Notes: generated by a model from the sequence alone, not told the origin. A DNA stretch of 5,438 bases from JAYODW01 sp038116745 (GCA_038116745.1 JAYODW010000091.1:1-5438); one strand, 5' to 3'; positions 1 to 5,438 are shown, counted from the stretch's first letter. Numbers and translations: made by a program.

Positions 1-10
1 AGACGGGACG

Positions 11-3000
11 ATGGTGAAGCTGAAACGGGTACTGATTGCCAATCGAGGTGAGATTGCGATCCGCATCGCGCGGGCCGCGCGTGGTCTCGACATTGAATCG
101 GTTGCGGTCTTCGCGGAGGCAGACAGGCTCTCGCTGCACGTCCAGGCTGCAACGTCTGCTCAGCGGCTGCCTGGCCAAGAGCCGGTGGCGGCCTATCTTG
201 ATGGCGAAGCGCTGGTCGCGATAGCGCTTGAGAGCGGCTGCGACTGCGTCCACCCTGGCTATGGTTTCCTGTCGGAAAACGCAGCTTTTGCCGAGATAGT
301 GGCGGCCGCTGGGCTGACTTTTATCGGGCCAGCACCGGCTGCGCTGCGCCTGTTCGGAGACAAGCCGAGCGCGCGCGAGCTGGCGCAGTCTCTGGGGATC
401 GCGGTGGTGCCGGGTGCCGCGGGCCTCTCGAGTCCGCAGGAGGCCAGCGAGCGGGCCGGGGAGACAGGGTTCCCGCTGATGCTGAAGGCCGCGGCGGGCG
501 GGGGCGGCCGTGGCATGCGGCTGGTGCGCCGGGCAGATGAGCTGGCGGAAGCCTTCCAGCGATGCGCGAGCGAGGCCGAGGCGGCGTTCGGAGACGGTCG
601 CCTGTTCATGGAGCGGCTCGTCACCGATCCACGGCACATCGAAGTCCAGCTTCTGGCCGATGCTGACGGTGCGGTGGTGCATCTGCACGAGCGCGATTGT
701 TCGGTGCAGCAGCGACACCAGAAGTTGGTGGAGATCGCGCCGGCCGCCGGTCTTGAACCGGCTCTGCGGCAACAGATGTTCTCGGATGCGGTTCGGCTGG
801 CGGCTGCGGGTGGTCTGATCGGAGCGGGCACGGTCGAGTTTCTGGTCGAGCCTGAACACAGCCGCTGTTATTTCATCGAGTGCAATCCGCGGATCCAGGT
901 CGAACATACGGTGACCGAGCAGGTCACCGGGATAGATCTGGTGGCGGCCCAGTTCCGGATCGCCGCCGGCGCCAGACTGGCCGATATCGGATTGCCGTCG
1001 CAGGACATGGTGCCCGCGCCGCGGGGCTTCGCAGTGCAGGCGCGGGTGGTCACTCAGGGAACCGGCCAGCTGACCGCCTACAAGGAACCGGCGGGTCCGG
1101 GTGTGCGGGTCGATAGCGCGGCCTACCTCGGCTTTGCGCCGCCGCCTCAGTTCGACCCGCTGCTGGCCAAGGTGATCGGCAGCAGTGCTGTGGGCTCCAA
1201 CCTGGCGGACGCTCTGGCGCTCACCAGGTGGGCGCTGGATGAATTTCATATCGCGGGACTGGCAACCAATCTGGGGCAGCTGCGCGCCATTCTTGACGAC
1301 GAACGGGTGCGGCGTGCTGATGCGCGTACCACCCTGCTTGACGGCACTATCAGCCATTCACCCACGACTGTGGGGCACCCGTCGCTGGAGATGCTGCAGC
1401 GCCAGGCAACCATCAGCGCAGCTGGCACCCGGCTGGCGCCGCTGCTGGCGGCGCCGGCTGGCATGACCGCATCTGTACCGGTGGGTGATGGTGAGCTGGC
1501 TATCGCGGCGCCGATGGCCGGCACGCTGCTCGCGCTGCAGGTCGCGGTTGGTGCACGGGTGCGCGGCGGCGATACGCTGGCGGTGGTCAGCGCCATGAAG
1601 ATGGAATCCCAGGTTGTCGCAACGGGCGCTGGTGAAGTGAAGGCCATCGCGCCGCTGGAGGCTGGTGCGGCGGTCGCTGCCGGCCAGGTCTTGATGGTCA
1701 TTGCGCCCGACGCGGATGATGGGTCCGGCGGAGTTGCTGGCTACGGCGCGCAATCCTGGGCACCCACGGTGGCAGCCGTAGAGACCCTGAAAGCATTGGG
1801 CGCGCAGCGCCTGGCGCCCGGTTCAGATGACCCGGGTGTGATCAGGCAGCGCGCGCGCGGCAAGCTGACCTGCCGCGAACGCATCGATCTCCTGCTGGAC
1901 CCCGGCACATTCCGCGAAGCTGGGTCGGCAGCCGGGTTCGCCTCGTACGCGGAGGACGGCACCGTGTCGGCTTTCACTCCCGCGAACATGGTCGGCGGCT
2001 GGGGCAGCATCGCCGCTCGCAAGGTGGTTGTCTGCGCGGATGATTTCACCTCGCGCGGCGGGCACGCCGATGGTGCGATCGCGGCTAAGAGCACCTATCT
2101 CGATCGATTGTCCCTGGAGATGCGTCTGCCCTCGGTGCGGCTGCTCGACGGCTCGTCGGGCGGTGGCAGCGTGGCGAAAATGGTGCCGGAGCAGAAGCTG
2201 GCCGGTGACAGCACAGCGCAGGAAAGCAGCGGCGCGATCAGCGCTGGGAAACCTCGTGTTGCCGGTGGTGGCGGTTCGTTTCTGCCCGCGCATCTGCACA
2301 GCACCCTCTACGCCGAGCAGCTAGGGACTGTGCCGGTGGTCAATATGCTGCTCGGCAGCGTGGTCGGGATCGGCGCTGCTAAGGCCGTCCTCGGACACTT
2401 CTCAGTGATGCTGCGCGATACCGCCCAGCTCTTCGTTGCCGGCCCGCCGGTGGTGGCGCATGCCATGGGTTATACGATTACCAAGGAAGATCTGGGCGAC
2501 TGGCAGATCCACTGCCGCAACGGTGCAGTTGATAACCTGGCCCGCGACGAGGAGGATGCGGCAGCACAGGCGCGCCGGTTCCTGTCCTTTCTGCCGACGA
2601 GCGTCTACGAGTTACCGCCGCGGATCCCGTGCAGCGATCCGATTGACCGGCGCGAAGAGGCCCTGTTTACCCTCATTCCGCGTAAGCGGACCACAGCGTT
2701 TGATATCCGGCGGGCAATCGAGCTGATTGCAGATCGCGATTCGTTTTTTGAGATCGGGCCTCTGTGGGGCACCGACCAGGTTACCGGGCTGGCCCGATTC
2801 AACGGCATCCCGGTGGGTATTCTCGCTTCGGACAGTCAGCATCCCAACGGCGGGGCGCTGACTGCGGCTGGGTGCGAAAAGCTTACTCGGATGATCGACC
2901 TCTGCGACCTGTTCCATCTGCCTCTCGTGAGCCTGATCGACAATCCCGGTTTCGCCGTAGGCCTTGAGCACGAGATCGCGGCCACTATCCGGCGCGGCGG

Positions 3001-3409
3001 TCACTGGATGATTGCGTTCGCGCAGGCCAGCGTGCCTATTTTCACAGTCATCATGCGGCGCAGTTTCGGTGTTGCTGGAAACAATTTCGCCACCCCACGG
3101 GCAGCCGCCTCGATGCGGGTTGTCTGGCCTTCGGCTGATGTCGGTGGCATTCCGCCGGAAGGCGGAATCGAGGCCGCCTACAAACGTCAGCTTGAGGAGT
3201 CGGCAGATCCGGCGGCCCTGCGGGCAGAGCTCGAGGCCCGGATCGAAAGCGTGCGCGGACCGATTGGTCCGCTCAATCGCTTCGAAATGGAAGAGATGAT
3301 CGATCCGCGCGACACGCGCCGTGTGGTCTGCGAATGGGTGACCGAAGCCTACCGGGTAGCCACCGAGCCCACCCGACTCAGGCCCCGGGCGCAGCAGTTT
3401 CGTCCCTGA
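11..3409 (+). CDS. Single-chain biotin-dependent acyl-CoA carboxylase (biotin carboxylase - biotin carrier - carboxyltransferase fusion)
   Basis: This 1132-residue cytosolic enzyme should use ATP and bicarbonate to carboxylate biotin and then pass the carboxyl group to an acyl-CoA. Residues about 4-450 are biotin carboxylase: N-terminal VLIANRGEIAIRI, ATP-grasp glycine loop at 159-170, ERDCS-QRHQK at 227-238, metal-binding E276 and E290, and RIQVEH at 294-299 with catalytic R294 and E298. Residues about 495-566 are the biotin carrier, with SAMKM at 527-531 and K530 (codon 1598-1600) as the biotinylation site. Residues about 585-865 and 870-1120 are the N and C halves of a crotonase-fold carboxyltransferase: GKLTCRERIDLLLDPG near 617, GSSGGGS at 714-720, AGPPVV near 810, DNPGFAVG at 977-984. 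Order and size match single-chain long-chain acyl-CoA carboxylases; AGPP and IHCR are closer to methylcrotonyl-CoA carboxylase. The BC-carrier linker is only about 45 residues, too short for a BT domain. The ATG at 11 gives a standard N-terminus; its upstream region is nearly all outside the window. Substrate unknown. Confidence 0.95.
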   Translation: MVKLKRVLIANRGEIAIRIARAARGLDIESVAVFAEADRLSLHVQAATSAQRLPGQEPVAAYLDGEALVAIALESGCDCVHPGYGFLSENAAFAEIVAAAGLTFIGPAPAALRLFGDKPSARELAQSLGIAVVPGAAGLSSPQEASERAGETGFPLMLKAAAGGGGRGMRLVRRADELAEAFQRCASEAEAAFGDGRLFMERLVTDPRHIEVQLLADADGAVVHLHERDCSVQQRHQKLVEIAPAAGLEPALRQQMFSDAVRLAAAGGLIGAGTVEFLVEPEHSRCYFIECNPRIQVEHTVTEQVTGIDLVAAQFRIAAGARLADIGLPSQDMVPAPRGFAVQARVVTQGTGQLTAYKEPAGPGVRVDSAAYLGFAPPPQFDPLLAKVIGSSAVGSNLADALALTRWALDEFHIAGLATNLGQLRAILDDERVRRADARTTLLDGTISHSPTTVGHPSLEMLQRQATISAAGTRLAPLLAAPAGMTASVPVGDGELAIAAPMAGTLLALQVAVGARVRGGDTLAVVSAMKMESQVVATGAGEVKAIAPLEAGAAVAAGQVLMVIAPDADDGSGGVAGYGAQSWAPTVAAVETLKALGAQRLAPGSDDPGVIRQRARGKLTCRERIDLLLDPGTFREAGSAAGFASYAEDGTVSAFTPANMVGGWGSIAARKVVVCADDFTSRGGHADGAIAAKSTYLDRLSLEMRLPSVRLLDGSSGGGSVAKMVPEQKLAGDSTAQESSGAISAGKPRVAGGGGSFLPAHLHSTLYAEQLGTVPVVNMLLGSVVGIGAAKAVLGHFSVMLRDTAQLFVAGPPVVAHAMGYTITKEDLGDWQIHCRNGAVDNLARDEEDAAAQARRFLSFLPTSVYELPPRIPCSDPIDRREEALFTLIPRKRTTAFDIRRAIELIADRDSFFEIGPLWGTDQVTGLARFNGIPVGILASDSQHPNGGALTAAGCEKLTRMIDLCDLFHLPLVSLIDNPGFAVGLEHEIAATIRRGGHWMIAFAQASVPIFTVIMRRSFGVAGNNFATPRAAASMRVVWPSADVGGIPPEGGIEAAYKRQLEESADPAALRAELEARIESVRGPIGPLNRFEMEEMIDPRDTRRVVCEWVTEAYRVATEPTRLRPRAQQFRP

Positions 3410-3460
3410 TCCGGATGAGGACGCCGGGCCCCACGAAAAACCGCTGCCGCCTGCGCGTCG

Positions 3461-3466
3461 TATGAT
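3461..3466 (+). promoter_or_regulatory. Possible -10 box upstream of the acyl-CoA dehydrogenase
   Basis: TATGAT matches the sigma-70 -10 consensus at five of six positions and lies in the gap after the carboxylase stop. The hexamer 17 bases upstream (AAACCG, 3438-3443) does not resemble TTGACA, and there is no TGN extension. If it is real, transcription would start near 3473 and leave a leader of about 80 bases before the ATG at 3554. This is a weak call made by eye; the gene could equally be read through from the carboxylase. Confidence 0.2.
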
Positions 3467-3476
3467 GTGAGGCCAA

Positions 3477-3518
3477 GCAGCGCGTGCGCTGAACAAACGG
3501 ACTCAGACCGCGCGCTGC
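3477..3518 (+). repeat. Inverted repeat / possible leader hairpin before the acyl-CoA dehydrogenase
   Basis: GCAGCGCG (3477-3484) is the exact reverse complement of CGCGCTGC (3511-3518). The stem can extend inward by a G-U and a G-C pair, leaving a loop of about 22 bases. The left arm also sits in a small perfect palindrome, CAGCGCGTGCGCTG (3478-3491), so two alternative foldings are possible. No T-run follows, so it does not look like an intrinsic terminator. It could be leader structure, an operator, or chance in GC-rich DNA. Confidence 0.35.
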
Positions 3519-3528
3519 AACTCCTGAT

Positions 3529-3536
3529 TGACGTCA
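3529..3536. promoter_or_regulatory. Perfect 8-base palindrome TGACGTCA, possible operator half
   Basis: TGACGTCA lies 17 bases upstream of the chosen acyl-CoA dehydrogenase ATG. It is a perfect palindrome in an otherwise irregular leader. Some regulators of acyl-CoA and branched-chain catabolism, such as the MerR-type LiuR, bind ACGT-containing palindromes, but the full LiuR-type site is not seen here. An 8-base palindrome can occur by chance, so this is a pointer only. Confidence 0.15.
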
Positions 3537-3553
3537 TACGGATCCCAGCAAGC

Positions 3554-4714
3554 ATGAGAGATTTCACCGAAGAACAGACGCTCTTCCGCGAGAGCTATCG
3601 TCGTTTCCTGACCAACGAAGTCGCCCCCCACATGGACCGCTGGCGCGAGGCGGGCATTGTCGACCGCGAGATTTTCAAACGCGCAGGTGAGCTCGGATTC
3701 CTCATGATCTGGCCTGAGGAACAGTATGGCGGTCTGGGTGACAACGATTTCCGCTACGAGCAGATCATTATCGAAGAGACGGTGCGGGCTGGATGCGGTG
3801 AGTGGTACAACACCCTGCACAGCCGACTTGTCGGCCCATACTTCGAACGATACGGCAACGATGAGCAGAAGCAGCGTTTTCTGCCTGGCTGTGTCAGCGG
3901 GGAGACCATCCTTGCCGTGGCCATGACCGAGCCGCATGCCGGCAGCGATCTGGCGGGCATGCGCACGACCGCCCGCGACATGGGCGATCACTTTCTGCTC
4001 AACGGTTCCAAAACCTACATTTCGAACGGCATCAACGCCGACGTCGTCATCACAGCGGCCAAGCTGCACGGCGGGGAAGGACGTCATGCAATGGTGCTGC
4101 TGGTGCTGGAGCGCGGGATGGAGGGCTTCGAGCGCGGCAAGAACCTGGACAAGATTGGTCTGCACGCACAGGACACCGCCGAGCTCTTTTTCCAGGACGT
4201 CAAGGTGCCCAAGGCCAATGTGCTGGGTGAACCGGGCAAGGGCTTCTACTACCTGATGGAAGGTCTCGCGGAGGAGCGCCTGATTGCCGCCTGCGGCTAT
4301 CTGGCGAGCGGGCGCCGGGCTTTCGACGTAACCCGCGAATTCGTCATGCAGCGGCAGCTGTTCGGTAAAGCGCTCTGTGAGCAGCAGAACACGCAGTTCA
4401 AGATGGCCGAAATGGATGCCGAGCTCGACATGCTGCAGGTCTTCGTCGACCACTGCGTGACTGAACACAACGCCGGTCGCCTGACGGCCAATCTGGCGGC
4501 CAAAGCCAAAATGCTGGGCAGTGAAATAGAGTGGCGGATGGCTGATCTCGGACTCCAGCTGCACGGCGGAGCGGGCTATATGAAAGAGTATGAGATCTCG
4601 CGCATCTTCACCGACGCGCGCATGAGCCGCATCTACGCCGGCAGCTCCGAAGTCATGCGCCTGATTATCGGGCGGGATGTGTTCTCCGAGCGGTACAGCA
4701 GCATCCTCGATTGA
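3554..4714 (+). CDS. Acyl-CoA dehydrogenase, long-chain (ACADL-like) type
   Basis: This FAD enzyme should oxidise an acyl-CoA to the trans-2-enoyl-CoA and pass electrons to electron-transfer flavoprotein. The 386 residues match the usual family length and show the N-terminal helical, middle beta and C-terminal helical domains. Family signature 1 is at 123-135 (AMTEPHAGSDLAG) and signature 2 at about 335-354 (QLHGGAGYMKEYEISR...). KTYISNG (153-159) and GLHAQDTAELFF (202-213) resemble mammalian ACADL. The medium-chain catalytic glutamate position in IYEGT is alanine here (IYAGSSE, A362). E241 in AEERLIAA sits where isovaleryl- and long-chain dehydrogenases carry their catalytic base, so activity is probably retained. 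An in-frame GTG at 3467 would add 29 residues, but that extension has no family character and no ribosome binding site. The ATG at 3554 fits the family N-terminus (MRDFTEEQ), although its own Shine-Dalgarno (CGGAT, 3539-3543) is weak. The gene lies 144 bases after the carboxylase. Substrate chain length and branching are uncertain. Confidence 0.93.
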   Translation: MRDFTEEQTLFRESYRRFLTNEVAPHMDRWREAGIVDREIFKRAGELGFLMIWPEEQYGGLGDNDFRYEQIIIEETVRAGCGEWYNTLHSRLVGPYFERYGNDEQKQRFLPGCVSGETILAVAMTEPHAGSDLAGMRTTARDMGDHFLLNGSKTYISNGINADVVITAAKLHGGEGRHAMVLLVLERGMEGFERGKNLDKIGLHAQDTAELFFQDVKVPKANVLGEPGKGFYYLMEGLAEERLIAACGYLASGRRAFDVTREFVMQRQLFGKALCEQQNTQFKMAEMDAELDMLQVFVDHCVTEHNAGRLTANLAAKAKMLGSEIEWRMADLGLQLHGGAGYMKEYEISRIFTDARMSRIYAGSSEVMRLIIGRDVFSERYSSILD

Positions 4715-4723
4715 TCCCGCCGC

Positions 4724-4751
4724 CTGCGCCCGTCACCAGCGGCGGGCGCAG
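4724..4751 (+). terminator. Strong GC hairpin just after the acyl-CoA dehydrogenase stop
   Basis: CTGCGCCCG (4724-4732) pairs perfectly with CGGGCGCAG (4743-4751). Two more inner pairs (T-G wobble and C-G) leave a six-base loop. It begins nine bases after the stop codon. No T-tract follows, only CCGCCGCCACTCTT, so it is not a classic intrinsic terminator. A partial terminator, an mRNA 3'-end stabiliser or a processing site would all fit. Confidence 0.5.
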
Positions 4752-4790
4752 CCGCCGCCACTCTTCCGGAGCACGCGGGACCTACTGGTG

Positions 4791-4814
4791 ATCCTGCGAT
4801 GTCTGCGTCAGGAT
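4791..4814. repeat. Small dyad ATCCTG-N12-CAGGAT upstream of the VOC gene
   Basis: Six-base arms ATCCTG (4791-4796) and CAGGAT (4809-4814) are exact reverse complements separated by 12 bases. They end 32 bases before the VOC start codon. The spacing would suit a dimeric regulator on one DNA face, but the arms are short. No convincing promoter hexamers were found beside it. Confidence 0.2.
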
Positions 4815-4836
4815 ACGCCCTCCCGTTATCACCCTC

Positions 4837-4842
4837 GGAGGT
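4837..4842 (+). promoter_or_regulatory. Ribosome binding site deciding the VOC start
   Basis: GGAGGT lies four bases before the ATG at 4847 and matches the 16S anti-Shine-Dalgarno well. It decides between this ATG and the in-frame ATG at 4799, which has no such site and would add 16 residues that precede the family's normal N-terminus. Confidence 0.85.
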
Positions 4843-4846
4843 CAAT

Positions 4847-5227
4847 ATGTTTTCGCACATCATGGTCGGCAGTAACGACATCGATCGGTCCAAGAAATTC
4901 TATGACGCCGTTATTGGCGCGCTGGGTGGAAACCCGGCGATCGTGGATGACAAGGGCCGCTTGATTTACATGCACAACAACAGCCTGTTTTTGGTCACGA
5001 CGCCGATTGATGGCCAGGCTGCAACCCACGCCAACGGTGGCACGATCGGGTTTGCCTGCAGTTCCCAGGAACAGGTGGAGGCAATGCATGCTGCCGGCTG
5101 CGCCAATGGTGGGACCACCTGCGAAGATCCGCCCGGCGTGCGCGAAGGTGGCTTCGGCGCCATGTATCTGTGCTACGTCCGCGATCCGGACGGCAACAAG
5201 CTGTGCGGCTTGTTCCGCATGGGCTGA
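4847..5227 (+). CDS. VOC-superfamily (glyoxalase/bleomycin-resistance/dioxygenase fold) protein
   Basis: This 126-residue cytosolic protein has the length and layout of a two-module beta-alpha-beta-beta-beta VOC protein. Module one starts with MFSHIMVGSNDIDRSKKFYD (1-20). The second begins near GGTIGFACSS (64-73), and the closing strand follows DPDGNKLC (113-120). VOC proteins include glyoxalase I, ring-cleavage dioxygenases, epimerases and antibiotic-binding proteins, so the fold alone does not give the reaction. H4 is at the usual first metal-ligand position. The module-two position that is often His is T66, and the closing Glu is C120, so a classic metal site is incomplete. The NGGTxCEDPPG stretch (87-96) is, from memory, typical of a common but uncharacterised proteobacterial subfamily. 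Five cysteines (71, 85, 92, 109, 120) are present. The gene lies 132 bases after the dehydrogenase; a role in the same catabolic cluster is inferred from position only. Confidence 0.9.
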   Translation: MFSHIMVGSNDIDRSKKFYDAVIGALGGNPAIVDDKGRLIYMHNNSLFLVTTPIDGQAATHANGGTIGFACSSQEQVEAMHAAGCANGGTTCEDPPGVREGGFGAMYLCYVRDPDGNKLCGLFRMG

Positions 5228-5261
5228 GACGGAGGACAGGCCTGAGCTCAAGGGCAATCCT

Positions 5262-5286
5262 GCCTCCGGCTCGGTGAGCCGGAGGC
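5262..5286 (+). terminator. Perfect 11-bp hairpin after the VOC gene, probable terminator
   Basis: GCCTCCGGCTC (5262-5272) and GAGCCGGAGGC (5276-5286) are perfect reverse complements with a three-base loop (GGT). It starts 34 bases after the VOC stop. Only two Ts (TTCCC) follow, so termination would be weaker than at a full T-tract, but the stem is the most stable simple hairpin seen in the window. It probably ends or attenuates the upstream transcript. Confidence 0.6.
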
Positions 5287-5299
5287 TTCCCACCTGTAT

Positions 5300-5329
5300 C
5301 CCCAGTCGGGCGCAAAGCGCCGTTTGGGG
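5300..5329 (+). repeat. Second stem-loop in the same intergenic gap
   Basis: GGCGC (5309-5313) pairs with GCGCC (5317-5321) around an AAA loop. An outer helix, CCCCA (5300-5304) with TGGGG (5325-5329), closes it across a small internal loop. It follows the 11-bp hairpin by 13 bases, making a tandem pair. It may be part of a tandem terminator or the leader of the next gene; no aptamer or riboswitch consensus was recognised. Confidence 0.4.
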
Positions 5330-5382
5330 TCACTCCCGCTCGTTGTCGCAGGACGCGGCGCGTCGCTTCGCCCGCAACAGAC

Positions 5383-5387
5383 AGGAG
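5383..5387 (+). promoter_or_regulatory. Ribosome binding site for the gene starting at 5396
   Basis: AGGAG lies eight bases before the GTG at 5396, which is near-ideal spacing. It supports a gene start here although only 43 bases of the gene are visible, and it favours the GTG over the in-frame ATG at 5405. Confidence 0.65.
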
Positions 5388-5395
5388 ATCGCGTT

Positions 5396-5438
5396 GTGAA
5401 GTTCATGTATTTCTTTTATCCGGCCATTCCGGCGACGA
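5396..5438 (+). CDS. Start of a gene cut by the window end, possibly a luciferase-like flavin-dependent oxidoreductase
   Basis: Fourteen codons are visible from a GTG start, reading MKFMYFFYPAIPAT, and the frame is open to the window end. The start is supported by AGGAG eight bases upstream. A short basic beginning followed by an aromatic first strand (MYFFYPAIPAT) resembles, from memory, N-termini of bacterial luciferase-like monooxygenases (LLM class), which use FMNH2 and oxygen. Fourteen residues cannot establish a family, so the product name is tentative; a gene starting here is more certain. The tandem hairpins just upstream may separate it from the VOC gene's transcript. Confidence 0.6.
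   Translation, partial: MKFMYFFYPAIPAT

Noticed and set aside
2612..3496. 294-residue open frame on the minus strand opposite the carboxyltransferase
   Set aside because: It lies mostly antisense to a clearly recognisable enzyme, has no recognisable domain and is rich in Arg, Gly and Pro. Long antisense frames are expected in GC-rich coding DNA.
3529..3536. TGACGTCA as a definite regulator binding site
   Set aside because: The palindrome is only eight bases long, and the extended consensus of the known acyl-CoA catabolism regulators was not seen around it.
3467..3553. N-terminal extension of the dehydrogenase from the GTG at 3467
   Set aside because: There is no ribosome binding site before the GTG. 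The added 29 residues have no family character and do not look like a signal peptide, and the ATG at 3554 gives the normal N-terminus.
3503..4564. 353-residue open frame on the minus strand opposite the acyl-CoA dehydrogenase
   Set aside because: It mirrors the codon pattern of the dehydrogenase gene, shows no family motif, and competes with an unambiguous plus-strand gene.
4637..4639. Ala in place of the IYEGT glutamate as a sign of a dead acyl-CoA dehydrogenase
   Set aside because: E241 occupies the alternative catalytic-base position used by isovaleryl- and long-chain dehydrogenases, and both family signatures are intact, so inactivity is not the best reading.
4799..4846. N-terminal extension of the VOC protein from the ATG at 4799
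   Set aside because: The strong GGAGGT at 4837-4842 serves the ATG at 4847, and the extension lies before the normal first strand of the fold.
5007..5399. 130-codon plus-strand frame overlapping the VOC gene and the following gap
   Set aside because: It overlaps the VOC gene out of frame, has no recognised domain and runs through the tandem hairpins. It looks like a shadow frame.

Overview
The window is a GC-rich stretch (well above 60% by eye) of bacterial chromosome. It holds three complete genes and the first codons of a fourth, all on the + strand and all of catabolic type. Codon choice, gene density and protein families suggest a proteobacterium, but nothing in the sequence fixes genus or order. 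No rRNA, tRNA, CRISPR array, insertion sequence, phage gene or direct-repeat array was seen.

Layout. (1) Positions 11-3409 encode a 1132-residue single-chain biotin-dependent acyl-CoA carboxylase. It carries biotin carboxylase, biotin carrier and carboxyltransferase domains in one polypeptide, with an intact biotinylation motif. (2) A 144-base gap (3410-3553) holds a possible -10 box, an inverted repeat and a short palindrome. (3) Positions 3554-4714 encode a 386-residue acyl-CoA dehydrogenase of the long-chain (ACADL-like) type. Its catalytic glutamate appears to sit in the isovaleryl/long-chain position, not the medium-chain position. (4) A 132-base gap (4715-4846) holds a strong hairpin just after the stop and a small dyad. 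(5) Positions 4847-5227 encode a 126-residue VOC-fold (glyoxalase-like) protein with a clear ribosome binding site; two of the three usual metal ligands seem to be missing. (6) A 168-base gap (5228-5395) holds two consecutive stem-loops. (7) At 5396 a gene with a good ribosome binding site and GTG start runs off the end; its 14 visible residues resemble the N-terminus of luciferase-like flavin monooxygenases.

How the genes may work together. A dehydrogenase that makes an enoyl-CoA next to a biotin carboxylase that adds CO2 to an acyl- or enoyl-CoA is the logic of the leucine (isovaleryl-CoA to 3-methylcrotonyl-CoA) and acyclic terpene (citronellyl/geranyl-CoA) routes. It also fits long-chain acyl-CoA carboxylase biology. 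The substrate cannot be read from the sequence. The VOC protein and the possible flavin monooxygenase suggest a wider catabolic cluster for a lipid, terpenoid or other hydrophobic compound. I do not see a defence system or a wholly new type of system. The most unusual element is the compact all-in-one carboxylase with an atypical C-terminal carboxyltransferase motif.
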